Source: an uncultured Pelagibacteraceae bacterium (GTDB lineage Bacteria > Pseudomonadota > Alphaproteobacteria > Pelagibacterales > Pelagibacteraceae). Taken from it: a DNA stretch of 34,406 nt. Below the pieces are notes generated by a model. The model worked only from the letters and a program-made list of their open reading frames with translations. It was not told the origin of the DNA and searched no databases. The stretch's first letter is position 1. Every line of letters starts with the position of its first letter. Below are positions 17,337 to 26,093 of this stretch, piece by piece. The stretch is from positions 1-34,406 of the forward strand of contig CACEGO010000009.1 in NCBI GenBank assembly GCA_902559075.1, in the 5' to 3' direction. A program made the position numbers and the translations under genes.

Positions 17337-17914
17337 GTTTTTGAAATTATTCTTTTAAAATTTATTCTTAAGATCAGTAAAAAAATGATTATAATCAAAT
17401 ATATTAAGGGCTTAAAGTAGATTGTTTTTGATAACCATATAAAATGCAGTGATCCAAATATAGCAATTATATAGATTAATTTATGTAACCTTTTCCAATT
17501 ATGTTTTAAAGCAATTATCATTTTTTGAGATGAGGTTAATACAAGAGGTATTAATAGTAACCAAGCTGCAAAACCAATAAATATAAATTTTTTTTTTACA
17601 ACATCGTCAATTATTTGACTCCAATCAAGTCTATAGTCAATAACTACATAAGTTAGTAAGTGTAGTGTTGCATAAAAAAAAACAAACAAACCTAGCATTC
17701 TTCTAATTTTTATCCAAAATGTGAAATTAGTGAAACGCTTAAGAGGACTCATTGATAAAGTTATGCAAATAAAAATCAATGTCCATTCTCCTGTAAAATG
17801 AGTAATTTCTTTTACAGGTTCAGGTCCCAGTTTATTAAGGAAAATTTTGTATGTAATTATAAAAAATGGAATTAAACATAATGTAAAAACACCTGGCTTA
17901 AATATGCTTTTCAT
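17330..17914 (-). CDS. msrQ: Haem-binding membrane subunit MsrQ
   Basis: Integral membrane b-type haem protein (194 aa, about six hydrophobic segments) of the ferric reductase-like family that feeds electrons to MsrP. Likely haem ligands are the histidines in EITHFTGEW, YATLHLLTYV, RLHKLIYI and GSLHFIW. SPLKRFTNFTFWIKIRRMLGL is the typical loop of the family. It overlaps msrP by one base (shared at 17914), so the two are translationally linked. It is the last gene of the moa-msr run. Confidence 0.92.
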   Translation of the reverse strand: MKSIFKPGVFTLCLIPFFIITYKIFLNKLGPEPVKEITHFTGEWTLIFICITLSMSPLKRFTNFTFWIKIRRMLGLFVFFYATLHLLTYVVIDYRLDWSQIIDDVVKKKFIFIGFAAWLLLIPLVLTSSQKMIIALKHNWKRLHKLIYIIAIFGSLHFIWLSKTIYFKPLIYLIIIIFLLILRINFKRIISKTR

Positions 17915-18825
17915 TAAAAATATTTTTTCAAATCCATACCAGTATATAAATTAGCTACCTCATCGCCATATCCATTGAACATTGTTGTTGGAATTCTTGG
18001 ACTAATAATGCCACCACCAATGACCCTTTCCGTAGCTTGTGACCATCTTGGGTGATCAACTGCAGGGTTAACATTAGAATAAAAACCATATTCATTGGGA
18101 GACGCTTTCATCCATGAGGATGTAGGCATTTTGTCTACTAATTTTATATTTACAATTGCTTTGGAACTTTTAAATCCATATTTCCATGGAACCATTAATC
18201 TTAAAGGAGCTCCATTTTGATTTGGTAATTTTTTTCCATACAATCCAGTGACTAAAATAGTCAAATCGTGCATAGCTTCGTCTAATCTTAAACCTTCTTT
18301 GTAGGGCCAATCTAAAATTGGAAATCTTTGTCCAATCATCTGTTCTGGATCTAGTACAGAAATAAATTTTACAAATTTAGCTTTATTTGTTGGTAAAGCT
18401 TTTTTTAAAATTTTATTTAGTGGAAATCCTAGCCATGGTATTACCATTGACCAACCTTCAACACATCTTAATTTATAAATTCTTTCTTCTGATGGAAACA
18501 TTTCCAAGATTTCATCCATCGATATCTTAATAGGATTTTCTACTTCTCCATCAATTACAACATCCCAAGGAGTGGTTTTAAATTTTTGTGATCTTTCAAC
18601 TGGATTAGATTTACCTGTTCCAAATTCATAATAATTATTATAAGTTGTAACATACCTATAATCAGTCAATTTAAGTTCTTCTTTGTTTGTATTAGCACTA
18701 GCTGAGGTTACCAAATTTTGGCCTATAAACATTGACCCTGCTGCAAGACCCATATTTTTTATAAATTTTCTTCTATTTTTATAAATATTTTCTGGCGTAA
18801 TTTCTGAATATTTAAATTTTTTCAT
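17914..18825 (-). CDS. msrP: Periplasmic methionine sulfoxide reductase, Moco subunit MsrP
   Basis: Repairs oxidised methionines in periplasmic proteins using Mo-molybdopterin and electrons from MsrQ. The N terminus has a Tat motif (NRRKFIKNMGLAA, Arg18-Arg19) and a cleavable region ending near SASA. C121 in KLRCVEGWSMVIPW is the Mo ligand of the sulfite-oxidase fold. LPNQNGAPLRLMVPWKYGFKSSK and HPRWSQATER are further family blocks. The 303 residues match MsrP length. It begins inside moaE with a 14-base overlap, placing a cofactor-dependent enzyme in the same transcript as its cofactor pathway. Confidence 0.95.
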   Translation of the reverse strand: MKKFKYSEITPENIYKNRRKFIKNMGLAAGSMFIGQNLVTSASANTNKEELKLTDYRYVTTYNNYYEFGTGKSNPVERSQKFKTTPWDVVIDGEVENPIKISMDEILEMFPSEERIYKLRCVEGWSMVIPWLGFPLNKILKKALPTNKAKFVKFISVLDPEQMIGQRFPILDWPYKEGLRLDEAMHDLTILVTGLYGKKLPNQNGAPLRLMVPWKYGFKSSKAIVNIKLVDKMPTSSWMKASPNEYGFYSNVNPAVDHPRWSQATERVIGGGIISPRIPTTMFNGYGDEVANLYTGMDLKKYF

Positions 18826-19264
18826 GAACCAAGGGATTTCCTTTCAACCAGTCACTTTTGTTATCAATGTAATGTTCTTTTTTCCAAATAGGAGATCTTT
18901 TTTTAACTTCTTCTATTATGTATCTAGATAAAATATATGCTTCATCTCTATGTTTACATGCTACTGCTATGATTATACTTATTTCCTTAAGATTTAAATA
19001 ACCTTTAGCATGTTCAATAAATACAGCTTTATTTTTAATATTAAGTTTTTTCTCAGTCTCGTTGTAGATTTCATTAAAACTTTTTAGGACAAGTGCGTCG
19101 TGACTATCATAAGTAATACCTATTACATTTTTATTATTATTTTGATTTCTTACTGTGCCTGTAAAAATTATTGAGGCACCATAATTTGCAGATGCAATAA
19201 ACTTTTCAGCGTCTTTAATTGATAATTTTTTTTGTTTAATATCTATTATATCTGTATGAAGCAT
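18812..19264 (-). CDS. moaE: Molybdopterin synthase large subunit
   Basis: Catalytic subunit that inserts two sulfurs into cyclic pyranopterin monophosphate, with MoaD as sulfur carrier. Features: GASIIFTGTVRNQNNNK, an EHAKGYLNL block, ACKHRDEAYILSRYIIEEVKKRSPIWKKEHY with the conserved lysines, and a C-terminal DWLKGNP. It is 150 residues. It overlaps moaD by one base upstream and msrP by 14 bases downstream. Confidence 0.94.
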   Translation of the reverse strand: MLHTDIIDIKQKKLSIKDAEKFIASANYGASIIFTGTVRNQNNNKNVIGITYDSHDALVLKSFNEIYNETEKKLNIKNKAVFIEHAKGYLNLKEISIIIAVACKHRDEAYILSRYIIEEVKKRSPIWKKEHYIDNKSDWLKGNPLVHEKI

Positions 19265-19533
19265 TAACCTCCTCCGATAGGGGGTATAATACCAATTTTT
19301 TCATTTTCTGTTATTTTATAATTGTCGCTTACTATGTTATTGTCTTCAGAGCAAAAAGCAGATGATTTAACAATTTTCTTGTAATTTTCATTTCCACTAA
19401 AATTTTGATCAAGGTATTTAATCATTTCTGCTCTAATATCTTTTATTTTAGAATTATTGCTAACATTAAACTCAATTAAGTTATTTTTACTAAATTCCCG
19501 ACTAGCGCCAAAAAGTTCAATTTTAATTCTCAT
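19264..19533 (-). CDS. moaD: Molybdopterin synthase sulfur-carrier subunit
   Basis: Ubiquitin-like small subunit (89 aa). The C-terminal PPIGGG ends in the Gly-Gly that is adenylylated and thiocarboxylated before sulfur transfer to MoaE. IKIELFGASREF at the N terminus is the typical first strand. It lies one base downstream of moaC and shares one base with moaE. The activating enzyme MoeB is not in the window. Confidence 0.92.
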   Translation of the reverse strand: MRIKIELFGASREFSKNNLIEFNVSNNSKIKDIRAEMIKYLDQNFSGNENYKKIVKSSAFCSEDNNIVSDNYKITENEKIGIIPPIGGG

Positions 19534-19534
19534 T

Positions 19535-20083
19535 TTAAAATAATTCTTTTAAAAAATTTGGAATACCATCTGGATTTTTCCATAAACCACTTTTTCCACC
19601 TTCTTTAATTAATAGTCTAATATTATCAATTTTAAGATTAGCATTTACTATTTTACTTAAATCATAAATTGTTATGAGGGCTGCATTAACTCCCATAATT
19701 GCCTCCATTTCAACACCAGTTTTAGAATAAGTAGAAACAACACAAAATACTTCTATTGAATTGTCATCTTCATTCATTACTATTTTGGTAGCAGTATGAT
19801 CAATTGGTAATGGATGGCACAAAGGTATTAATTCGCTTGTTTTTTTTACCCCTAAAACTGAAGCTACCTCCGCTAAAGTCAAAGGGTCACCTTTAGGCAT
19901 TTTTTTATTTTTAATTAAGTTAAAAACCTCTTTCCCAACAAATATCTTACCTGAAGCTAATGCTCTTCTAAAAGTCTCTTTTTTGGAAGAAACATCAATC
20001 ATATGAAAAGAACTATCTTTAAATATTTCTTTAGCCCAGTCCTTTAATTCTTCATGGTTAACCACTTGAAGTTTCACAATCAT
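19535..20083 (-). CDS. moaC: Cyclic pyranopterin monophosphate synthase
   Basis: Converts the MoaA product to cyclic pyranopterin monophosphate. Conserved elements are MIDVSSKKETFRRALASG, the KKTSELIPLCHPLPI active-site block, TYSKTGVEMEAIMGVNAALITIYDLSK and KEGGKSGLW. The protein is 182 residues because about 20 residues precede the usual start region. The start overlaps the moaA stop by four bases, so this start is favoured. Second gene of the operon. Confidence 0.95.
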   Translation of the reverse strand: MIVKLQVVNHEELKDWAKEIFKDSSFHMIDVSSKKETFRRALASGKIFVGKEVFNLIKNKKMPKGDPLTLAEVASVLGVKKTSELIPLCHPLPIDHTATKIVMNEDDNSIEVFCVVSTYSKTGVEMEAIMGVNAALITIYDLSKIVNANLKIDNIRLLIKEGGKSGLWKNPDGIPNFLKELF

Positions 20084-21072
20084 CCTCCAGTTTTTGATAA
20101 ATTTTTTGTTGATCCAGTATCACCCAATTCTAAATGATGAGATTCTTTTTTAAATTTCATTTGATTTAATATTAAGTTTTTTAATTCATCTAATTGATCA
20201 TCTTTTTGTAATAGATGCCTTAAATTTATTCCTGTATTACCAAACAAGCAAAGTCTTAAATCACCTCTTGATGTAATTCTTAATCTGTTACATGATTTAC
20301 AAAAATCTTTTGAGTATGGAGCAATAATACCAAATTTACCTTTAAAATTCGGATTTATATAATTTAAAGCTGGTCCAGCATTCTTGCCAAATGTTTGATA
20401 AATCCATTTGTTTTCATTTAAATATTCTTTAAATACATTTGACGAAACATGATATTTTTTAAAATATTCTAAATTATCACCGGTCCTCATTAATTCTATA
20501 TACCTGAAATCAACTTTATTTTTTTTAATATATTTAGCCCAAGTATTAAAATCATTTATCGATGAATTTATTTCATTTAAAAGAACAGCATTAATTTTAA
20601 TATTTTCAAAACCTACGTTCAATAAATTTTCTATTCCATCTAAAATTTCTGGCAATCTATCATGACCAGTAATATTTTTAAAAGTTTCTCTATTTAAACT
20701 GTCTATACTTATATTTATTCCGGTAAGTCCACTGTTAACTAACTTTTCTGCTTTTTTATCCAATTTGTAGCCATTAGTTGTAATAGTTACATTTTGAATA
20801 CCAGCCTCAAATTTTAAAACTTTTACGATATCAAAAAAATCTTTTCTTATTGTTGGTTCACCACCTGTAATTCTGATCTTATTTACACCCAACTCAGAAA
20901 AACATTTTGCAAGTCGTTTTATTTCATCTAAATGAAGAAATTTTCTGTTATCGCTTTTATCTACTTGATATCCATTAGGCAAACAGTATCCACATTTATA
21001 GTTACATACATCAGAAATTGACAATCTAATATATGGAAATGTTCTACCGAAGCTATCTTTAAGAATATTCAT
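20080..21072 (-). CDS. moaA: GTP 3',8-cyclase, radical SAM enzyme
   Basis: Catalyses the first step of Moco synthesis from GTP. The radical SAM cluster motif is SDVCNYKCGYC (C23, C27, C30). ITGGEPTIRKD follows, and a second [4Fe-4S] site is formed by CKSC and a later Cys in RGDLRLCLF. The protein ends in Gly-Gly, the flexible tail known to be needed for MoaA activity. The 330 residues are full length. It is the first gene of the moaACDE-msrPQ run and lies 27 bases from the divergent PhyH oxygenase. Confidence 0.96.
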   Translation of the reverse strand: MNILKDSFGRTFPYIRLSISDVCNYKCGYCLPNGYQVDKSDNRKFLHLDEIKRLAKCFSELGVNKIRITGGEPTIRKDFFDIVKVLKFEAGIQNVTITTNGYKLDKKAEKLVNSGLTGINISIDSLNRETFKNITGHDRLPEILDGIENLLNVGFENIKINAVLLNEINSSINDFNTWAKYIKKNKVDFRYIELMRTGDNLEYFKKYHVSSNVFKEYLNENKWIYQTFGKNAGPALNYINPNFKGKFGIIAPYSKDFCKSCNRLRITSRGDLRLCLFGNTGINLRHLLQKDDQLDELKNLILNQMKFKKESHHLELGDTGSTKNLSKTGG

Positions 21073-21099
21073 ACGAGATAATTTATATTATATTCTTAT

Positions 21100-21945
21100 A
21101 TGAATAATATGAACAAAATTCTTACTCAAGATGAGGTAAAAAAATTTAGAGAAGATGGTGCTGTTTATCTTAAAAATAAATTTGATATTCAATGGATCAA
21201 TAAACTTCAAACAGGAATTGAAAGAGATATTGCGAATCCAAGCCCTAGGTTTAAATCGCACACTGTAGAAAAGGGTGTTCCTGCTTATTTGGAAGATTAT
21301 TGGACGTGGCATTTAGTGCCTGAATTTAAAGATTTTGTTTATAATTCTCCATACGCTCAAATAGCGTCTGAATTAATGTCAGCTAAAAAAATCAATCTAG
21401 TAATGGACAATTGGTTCTTGAGAGAAGCGGGGTCAAAGTCTTCAACTCCATTTCATCATGATATAAGTTATTTTGATATGGATGGAACTATGTGTGTTCT
21501 ATGGCTACCTCTACAAGCAACGAAAAAAAATGAGGGTGTTGTTTGGGTTAAAGGATCACATTTATGGAATAAATTTTTTTTAAGAGTTTTGTTTAAGGAT
21601 GGACATAAAGTTGAGGGTAATGAATGTATTGTTAATGGTAAAAAATATGAATTACCTCCAGATATTTTAGGAAACAAAGATAAATATGAATTCTTACAAT
21701 GGGATTGTGAATTAGGTGATGCAGTGGTCTTTGACATGAGGACACTTCATGGAAGTTTAAATGAAATCGTACCTGATAAAACCTTAAGCCGATATACTTT
21801 AAGAGTTGCTAAAGAAGATACAAAAATAAGTTACGATGGAGATTGGACAAGTTTTAATTACAGAAAAGCAATGCAAGAAGCTGGTTATAAAAATGACGAT
21901 CTAGTTGAGGGTGATATGTTTCCAACTTTGTTTGAAAGAAGTTAA
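21100..21945 (+). CDS. Phytanoyl-CoA dioxygenase (PhyH) family oxygenase
   Basis: Predicted Fe(II)/2-oxoglutarate dioxygenase (281 aa). The iron-binding triad is H119 and D121 in PFHHDISYF and H217 in RTLHGS. R231 in LSRYTLRV would hold 2-oxoglutarate. MCVLWLPL and GVVWVKGSH are standard PhyH strands. The substrate is not known; bacterial relatives hydroxylate small amino acids, betaines or phosphonates. An ATG at 21112 is an alternative start. It converges on the iolG-like gene with a five-base gap. Proximity to inositol-type dehydrogenases suggests a catabolic role, by inference only. Confidence 0.88.
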   Translation: MNNMNKILTQDEVKKFREDGAVYLKNKFDIQWINKLQTGIERDIANPSPRFKSHTVEKGVPAYLEDYWTWHLVPEFKDFVYNSPYAQIASELMSAKKINLVMDNWFLREAGSKSSTPFHHDISYFDMDGTMCVLWLPLQATKKNEGVVWVKGSHLWNKFFLRVLFKDGHKVEGNECIVNGKKYELPPDILGNKDKYEFLQWDCELGDAVVFDMRTLHGSLNEIVPDKTLSRYTLRVAKEDTKISYDGDWTSFNYRKAMQEAGYKNDDLVEGDMFPTLFERS

Positions 21946-21950
21946 AATAA

Positions 21951-22964
21951 TTAGAATATAACTTTTTCAAATTTTTTTGATTTAAAGGACTTATTCGCAA
22001 TTTCAGCTAATATAAGAGATTTTCTACCATCTTCAAAATCAGCTAAGGGTTTTGATTTTTTCTTACAAATTTTTACTAAGTCGTTTAGTTGAATTTTATA
22101 AGCCTCAGAATATCTCTCAATAAAAAATTTTTTTAGTGGAGTTTTGTTATCAGTTGAATTTTTAGAATATAAAATTGTTTCCAAGTCTCTTTGATTGCCT
22201 GATATAATCATGCCTTTTGATCCGAAAAGCTCAATCCTTTGATCATAACCAAAACTACAATGTCTGGAGTTAGTAATTATACATTGCACACCTTTTTTTG
22301 TTTTCATGACAACAGTAGCCAAATCTAAATCATTTATTTTTTTTAGCTTTTTATTTGAGAATCTTTGTCCAGTGGCAAATATGGAGTCAAATTCATCATT
22401 ACCAGCATATAATCTGGCTAAATCAAAATCATGTATCATCATATCTTTAAAAATACCTCCGGAGGTCTTTAAATAGTTTATGGGTGGGGGCTCTGGGTCT
22501 CGGCTTGTAATAATTATTTTTTCTAATTTACCAATTTTACCTTTTAATAAATTTTGCTTTAAAGAATTATGTGCTGGATCATACCTTCTATTAAATCCGA
22601 TTTGAATTTTTGGATTATACTTAGAGATTCTTTTTTTACACATATTAATTTTTTTTAAATTAAGATCTAAAGGCTTTTCACAAAACACAATTTTCTTATA
22701 TGCAACTGCTTCTTCAATAAATTTTAAATGTGTATTTGTACTTGATGCAATAAATATGCATTTAATATTTTTATCCTTAAATGCAATTTTTGGATTTTGA
22801 ATACATATAGAATTATATTTTTTAGAGAGATTTTTTGATAATTTTTGATCTTTATCAAAAATATATTTTAAATTAAAATCTTTATGATTAAGTAAGTTTT
22901 CAGCATGCATCTGGCCAATTCTTCCAAGCCCAAATAGCGCAATATTAATTATATTTTTACCCAT
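21951..22964 (-). CDS. iolG: Inositol 2-dehydrogenase-like (IolG) Gfo/Idh/MocA oxidoreductase
   Basis: NAD-dependent oxidation of myo-inositol (or a similar cyclitol) to the 2-keto form. The N-terminal Rossmann motif is GLGRIGQMHAENL. The catalytic set matches B. subtilis IolG: K97 in CEKPLDL, D174 and H178 in FKDMMIHDFDLARL. The blocks IGFNRRYDPAHNSLK, SRDPEPPP and SFGYDQRIELFGSKGM are characteristic of IolG rather than general Gfo/Idh enzymes. It overlaps the next upstream dehydrogenase by 16 bases, so the two are co-transcribed. Substrate is inferred from family. Confidence 0.87.
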   Translation of the reverse strand: MGKNIINIALFGLGRIGQMHAENLLNHKDFNLKYIFDKDQKLSKNLSKKYNSICIQNPKIAFKDKNIKCIFIASSTNTHLKFIEEAVAYKKIVFCEKPLDLNLKKINMCKKRISKYNPKIQIGFNRRYDPAHNSLKQNLLKGKIGKLEKIIITSRDPEPPPINYLKTSGGIFKDMMIHDFDLARLYAGNDEFDSIFATGQRFSNKKLKKINDLDLATVVMKTKKGVQCIITNSRHCSFGYDQRIELFGSKGMIISGNQRDLETILYSKNSTDNKTPLKKFFIERYSEAYKIQLNDLVKICKKKSKPLADFEDGRKSLILAEIANKSFKSKKFEKVIF

Positions 22965-24082
22965 TTTTTTGTTCTTGATGAAATTTTACAAGCATTAATA
23001 AATTTTGCAGTTTCTAAGCCCTCATCTTCATTTGGATAAAAGTACCTTTTTTTTGTTTTATTTTTTAATGAGTCTGCGAATTCTTTGTAAATATTTGCAA
23101 AAGCATCAAGATAGCCTTCAGGATGACCAAATTTTATTCTAGAGAATTGTTTTGAAAATTCTGCATTATGAAACCCTCGTTCTAATAATTTTACAGCACC
23201 TTTTTCTGGATTTAATTTAAGATAATTTGGATCATTTTGTACCCACTCTAAACTACCTTTAGAGCCAAACACTCTAATTCTTAATCCATAAACACCTCCT
23301 TTAGCCATTACACTTGTCCAAAACATTCCTTTTACGCCATTATCAAAATTAATCATAACTTGAGCATTGTCATCCATTTTAATTTTTTTTGAGATTTGTT
23401 TTATATCAGCAAAAACTGCTTGTCCTTTTAAACCTGAAATATAAGAAGCTAGATGGTAGGCATGACTTCCAATTTCATTTAAAACAGCAGAAGCTCCAAC
23501 TATTTTATTATCAATTTTCCATTTAAGTTTTCTCTTTGCATTTTTTTTGTTAATTTTTGTTCCTCCAGACCAATCTTGAATATATTCAACATTTACATAA
23601 TCAATTTTACCAATTTTACCTTTTTCAACTAATTTTTTTGCTTCTCTTACCATTGGATAAGCAGAGTAATTATGGGTTAAGGCGTATTTTATTTTTTTAT
23701 TTGCTTTAATTTTTTTATATAATTTTTTAGCTTGCTCAAGATTTCCAGCAAATGGTTTGTCTGAAATTATGTGCACATTTTTTTCAATAAATTTTTGAGC
23801 AATTATTTGATGACTAGACGGTGGCGTCATAATAGAAACTACTTTTATCCCATCTTTTCTTTTTGATTCTTCATTAGCCATTTCAACATAATTTGAGTAA
23901 CATCTATCTTTTGATATACCTAAACTTTTTCCAAAGTTTTTAGATAGTTTTGCATTTCTTGAAAATACTCCTGCAACTATTTCATATTTATCGTCAAATC
24001 TCGCAGAAATTCTATGAACATGGCCAATCCAAGATTTTGGACCTCCACCAACAACACCTAAAGATAATTTATTTGTTTTCAT
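22949..24082 (-). CDS. Gfo/Idh/MocA family oxidoreductase
   Basis: Second NAD(P)-dependent sugar/cyclitol dehydrogenase of the locus (377 aa from the ATG at 24082; an ATG at 24106 would add eight residues). The dinucleotide-binding loop is the longer GVVGGGPKSWIGHVHR form, the catalytic Lys is in SDKPFAGN, and THNYSAYPMVREAK and NEIGSHAYHLASYISG follow. This subtype commonly sits with IolE-like isomerases in proteobacterial inositol/sugar clusters (from memory). It starts 40 bases from divergent iolE and overlaps iolG downstream. The substrate is unknown. Confidence 0.85.
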   Translation of the reverse strand: MKTNKLSLGVVGGGPKSWIGHVHRISARFDDKYEIVAGVFSRNAKLSKNFGKSLGISKDRCYSNYVEMANEESKRKDGIKVVSIMTPPSSHQIIAQKFIEKNVHIISDKPFAGNLEQAKKLYKKIKANKKIKYALTHNYSAYPMVREAKKLVEKGKIGKIDYVNVEYIQDWSGGTKINKKNAKRKLKWKIDNKIVGASAVLNEIGSHAYHLASYISGLKGQAVFADIKQISKKIKMDDNAQVMINFDNGVKGMFWTSVMAKGGVYGLRIRVFGSKGSLEWVQNDPNYLKLNPEKGAVKLLERGFHNAEFSKQFSRIKFGHPEGYLDAFANIYKEFADSLKNKTKKRYFYPNEDEGLETAKFINACKISSRTKKWVKI

Positions 24083-24122
24083 TGATTGTATGTTTTTATA
24101 TATCATAACAAATAAAATTATT

Positions 24123-25022
24123 ATGTCAGTAAAATTAGGAATTGCACCGATAGCATGGAGTAACGATGATATGCCTGAGCTTGGTGGAGATACTCCTCTG
24201 GAACAATGTCTATCAGAAGCTAGTGAAGCTGGATTTTCGGGAATTGAATCTGGTGGTAAATTCCCAAAAAAATCTAAAGAATTAATTCCTTTGTTAGATA
24301 AATATAATTTAAATTTATGTTCTGGATGGTATGGGGCAAATTTAAGAATAAATTCAGTAAAAGAAGAAATAGAATTAATTCAAGATCAATTAAAACTTTT
24401 TCAAGATTGTAATGCACCTTGCATTGTATTTGCTGAAGTTTCCGACTCTATTGCAGGTGATCCCAAAAGACCTTTATCAACCAGACCAAAAATGAATGAT
24501 GAAGAATGGAAAAATTATTGTAAAAAAATTTCTGAAATTGGTAAATACCTTGAAGACCAAGGTATGCCACTAGCCTATCATCATCATATGGGAACAGTTA
24601 TTGAGACACAACAAGATACTGAAAGACTTTTAGAAAATACGTCTGACCAGGTAAAGTTGATAATAGACACTGGTCATATGCTTTTTGCAGGAGGAAATTT
24701 TATCGAGGTAGTAAATAATTTTAAAGAAAGAATTATTCATGTTCACTGTAAAGATATGAGAAAAAATGTATTAGAAAAATCATTAAAAGAAGACTTTAGT
24801 TTCCGACAAGCTTTTTTAGAAGGAGCTTTTACAGTCCCAGGAGATGGATTAATTGATTATGAACCATTACTAACTTTTTTAAAAAAAAATAATTACAATG
24901 GCTGGCTTGTTGTAGAGGCAGAGCAAGATCCTGTTAAAGCAAACCCTTTAGAATACGCAAGGATAGGATACAAATATTTGTCCAGTATTTGTAAGAAAGT
25001 TGATTTAGAAATAGTATTATAA
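24123..25022 (+). CDS. iolE: Myo-inosose-2 dehydratase (IolE)
   Basis: Dehydrates 2-keto-myo-inositol to the 3,5/4-trihydroxycyclohexanedione in inositol breakdown. The TIM-barrel protein has nearly every IolE block: GIAPIAWSNDDMPELGGDTP, AGFSGIESGGKFP, AYHHHMGTVIETQ, IIDTGHMLFAGG, IIHVHCKDMR, GAFTVPGDGLIDY and WLVVEAEQDPVKANPL. I choose the ATG at 24123 (299 aa), because the product then starts with the family N terminus; an ATG at 24090 adds 11 hydrophobic residues. It pairs functionally with the adjacent IolG. It converges on the hydroxyacid dehydrogenase with a six-base overlap (TTATAA). Confidence 0.93.
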   Translation: MSVKLGIAPIAWSNDDMPELGGDTPLEQCLSEASEAGFSGIESGGKFPKKSKELIPLLDKYNLNLCSGWYGANLRINSVKEEIELIQDQLKLFQDCNAPCIVFAEVSDSIAGDPKRPLSTRPKMNDEEWKNYCKKISEIGKYLEDQGMPLAYHHHMGTVIETQQDTERLLENTSDQVKLIIDTGHMLFAGGNFIEVVNNFKERIIHVHCKDMRKNVLEKSLKEDFSFRQAFLEGAFTVPGDGLIDYEPLLTFLKKNNYNGWLVVEAEQDPVKANPLEYARIGYKYLSSICKKVDLEIVL

Positions 25023-25982
25023 TTTTACGATTTTTGATTGATCAATTTTATTTTCAAAAAAATCAATAATATTTTGAATTGTTTCTTTTCCCATTCTTGT
25101 CATACATTCATCAGTAAATGCTGCTGTATGAGGGCTTAAAAAAACTTTATTATTTTTTAAAAGTGGATTGTTATTATCAGGAGGTTCTTTTTTAAAAACA
25201 TCAATAGCAGCACCAAAAATTAAATTCTCATTTAAAGCTTTATCAAGATCTTCTTCATGAATAATCCCACCTCTTGCAGCATTAATAATGATACAAGTTT
25301 TTTTCATTTTTTTTAATAATTCGTAATTAATTAAATTTTCAGTTTTATCCGTTAAAGGCATATGAAGCGAAATTACATCCATTATTTTTATCACTTCTTC
25401 GAGATCATCAATTTTTTTTCCACCCAACTCTTCAATTTTTTTTTTATCTACATATGGGTCATAAACAAAAACATTCATTTCAAAACCCATACATCTTTTA
25501 ATTAATGCTTTTCCTATTCTACCAAACCCCATGATTAGAAAATTTTTTTTCCAAATTTCAATCATTTTAGGTAATTTATTTCTATCCTTAAAATTTCCAT
25601 CTCTCACAGTTTTATCATACAAGTTTTTTCTTTTAGCTATATGTAATAGAACAAACATTACATGTTCGGCAACAGTGACAGCATTAGCGTTAGCAGTTAT
25701 AGCTATTTTTATATCTTTCTCTTTTGCCTTTTTTAAATCAATATTATCATAACCAACCCCATGTCTTGAAATAATTTTTAAATTTTTTGCTTCTTCAAAT
25801 GTTTCTCCAGGTAATTTTGCAATTCTTATTGATGCACCATCGCAATCTTTTAATTTTGATTTTAAATTTTCTACAGAAGTGTCATCTGTGACTTCAACAT
25901 CAAATTTAGGATGGTTATTAATTAATTCCATACCTTTTTCATGCACTTTTTGAATAATTAATATCTTTTTTTTATTGCTCAT
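25017..25982 (-). CDS. D-2-hydroxyacid dehydrogenase (NAD-dependent)
   Basis: Member of the SerA/glycerate/formate dehydrogenase family (321 aa). It reduces or oxidises a 2-keto/2-hydroxyacid. NAD-binding motif GFGRIGKALIKR, catalytic Arg in NAARGGI, Glu in DVFKKEPPD and His in SPHTAAF are all present. There is no C-terminal ACT domain, so a biosynthetic SerA role is less likely. It is followed across a 111-base divergent gap by the TRAP transporter genes, which raises the possibility that the transporter brings in its substrate. Confidence 0.9.
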   Translation of the reverse strand: MSNKKKILIIQKVHEKGMELINNHPKFDVEVTDDTSVENLKSKLKDCDGASIRIAKLPGETFEEAKNLKIISRHGVGYDNIDLKKAKEKDIKIAITANANAVTVAEHVMFVLLHIAKRKNLYDKTVRDGNFKDRNKLPKMIEIWKKNFLIMGFGRIGKALIKRCMGFEMNVFVYDPYVDKKKIEELGGKKIDDLEEVIKIMDVISLHMPLTDKTENLINYELLKKMKKTCIIINAARGGIIHEEDLDKALNENLIFGAAIDVFKKEPPDNNNPLLKNNKVFLSPHTAAFTDECMTRMGKETIQNIIDFFENKIDQSKIVKL

Positions 25983-26093
25983 AATTATATATCAATTTTT
26001 TAGAGAACATTTTTAATACGAGAATTATTCTATAAAGTAAATTAGTTTTTTAATTAAAGTTGTATTTATTAAATAATTAAAATAAATTTAGAT

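Noticed and set aside
25983-26093. Possible RNA gene or attachment site in the 111-base divergent gap
   Set aside because: Only A/T-rich sequence with weak promoter-like matches (TTGTAT/TAAATT); no stable fold or repeat.
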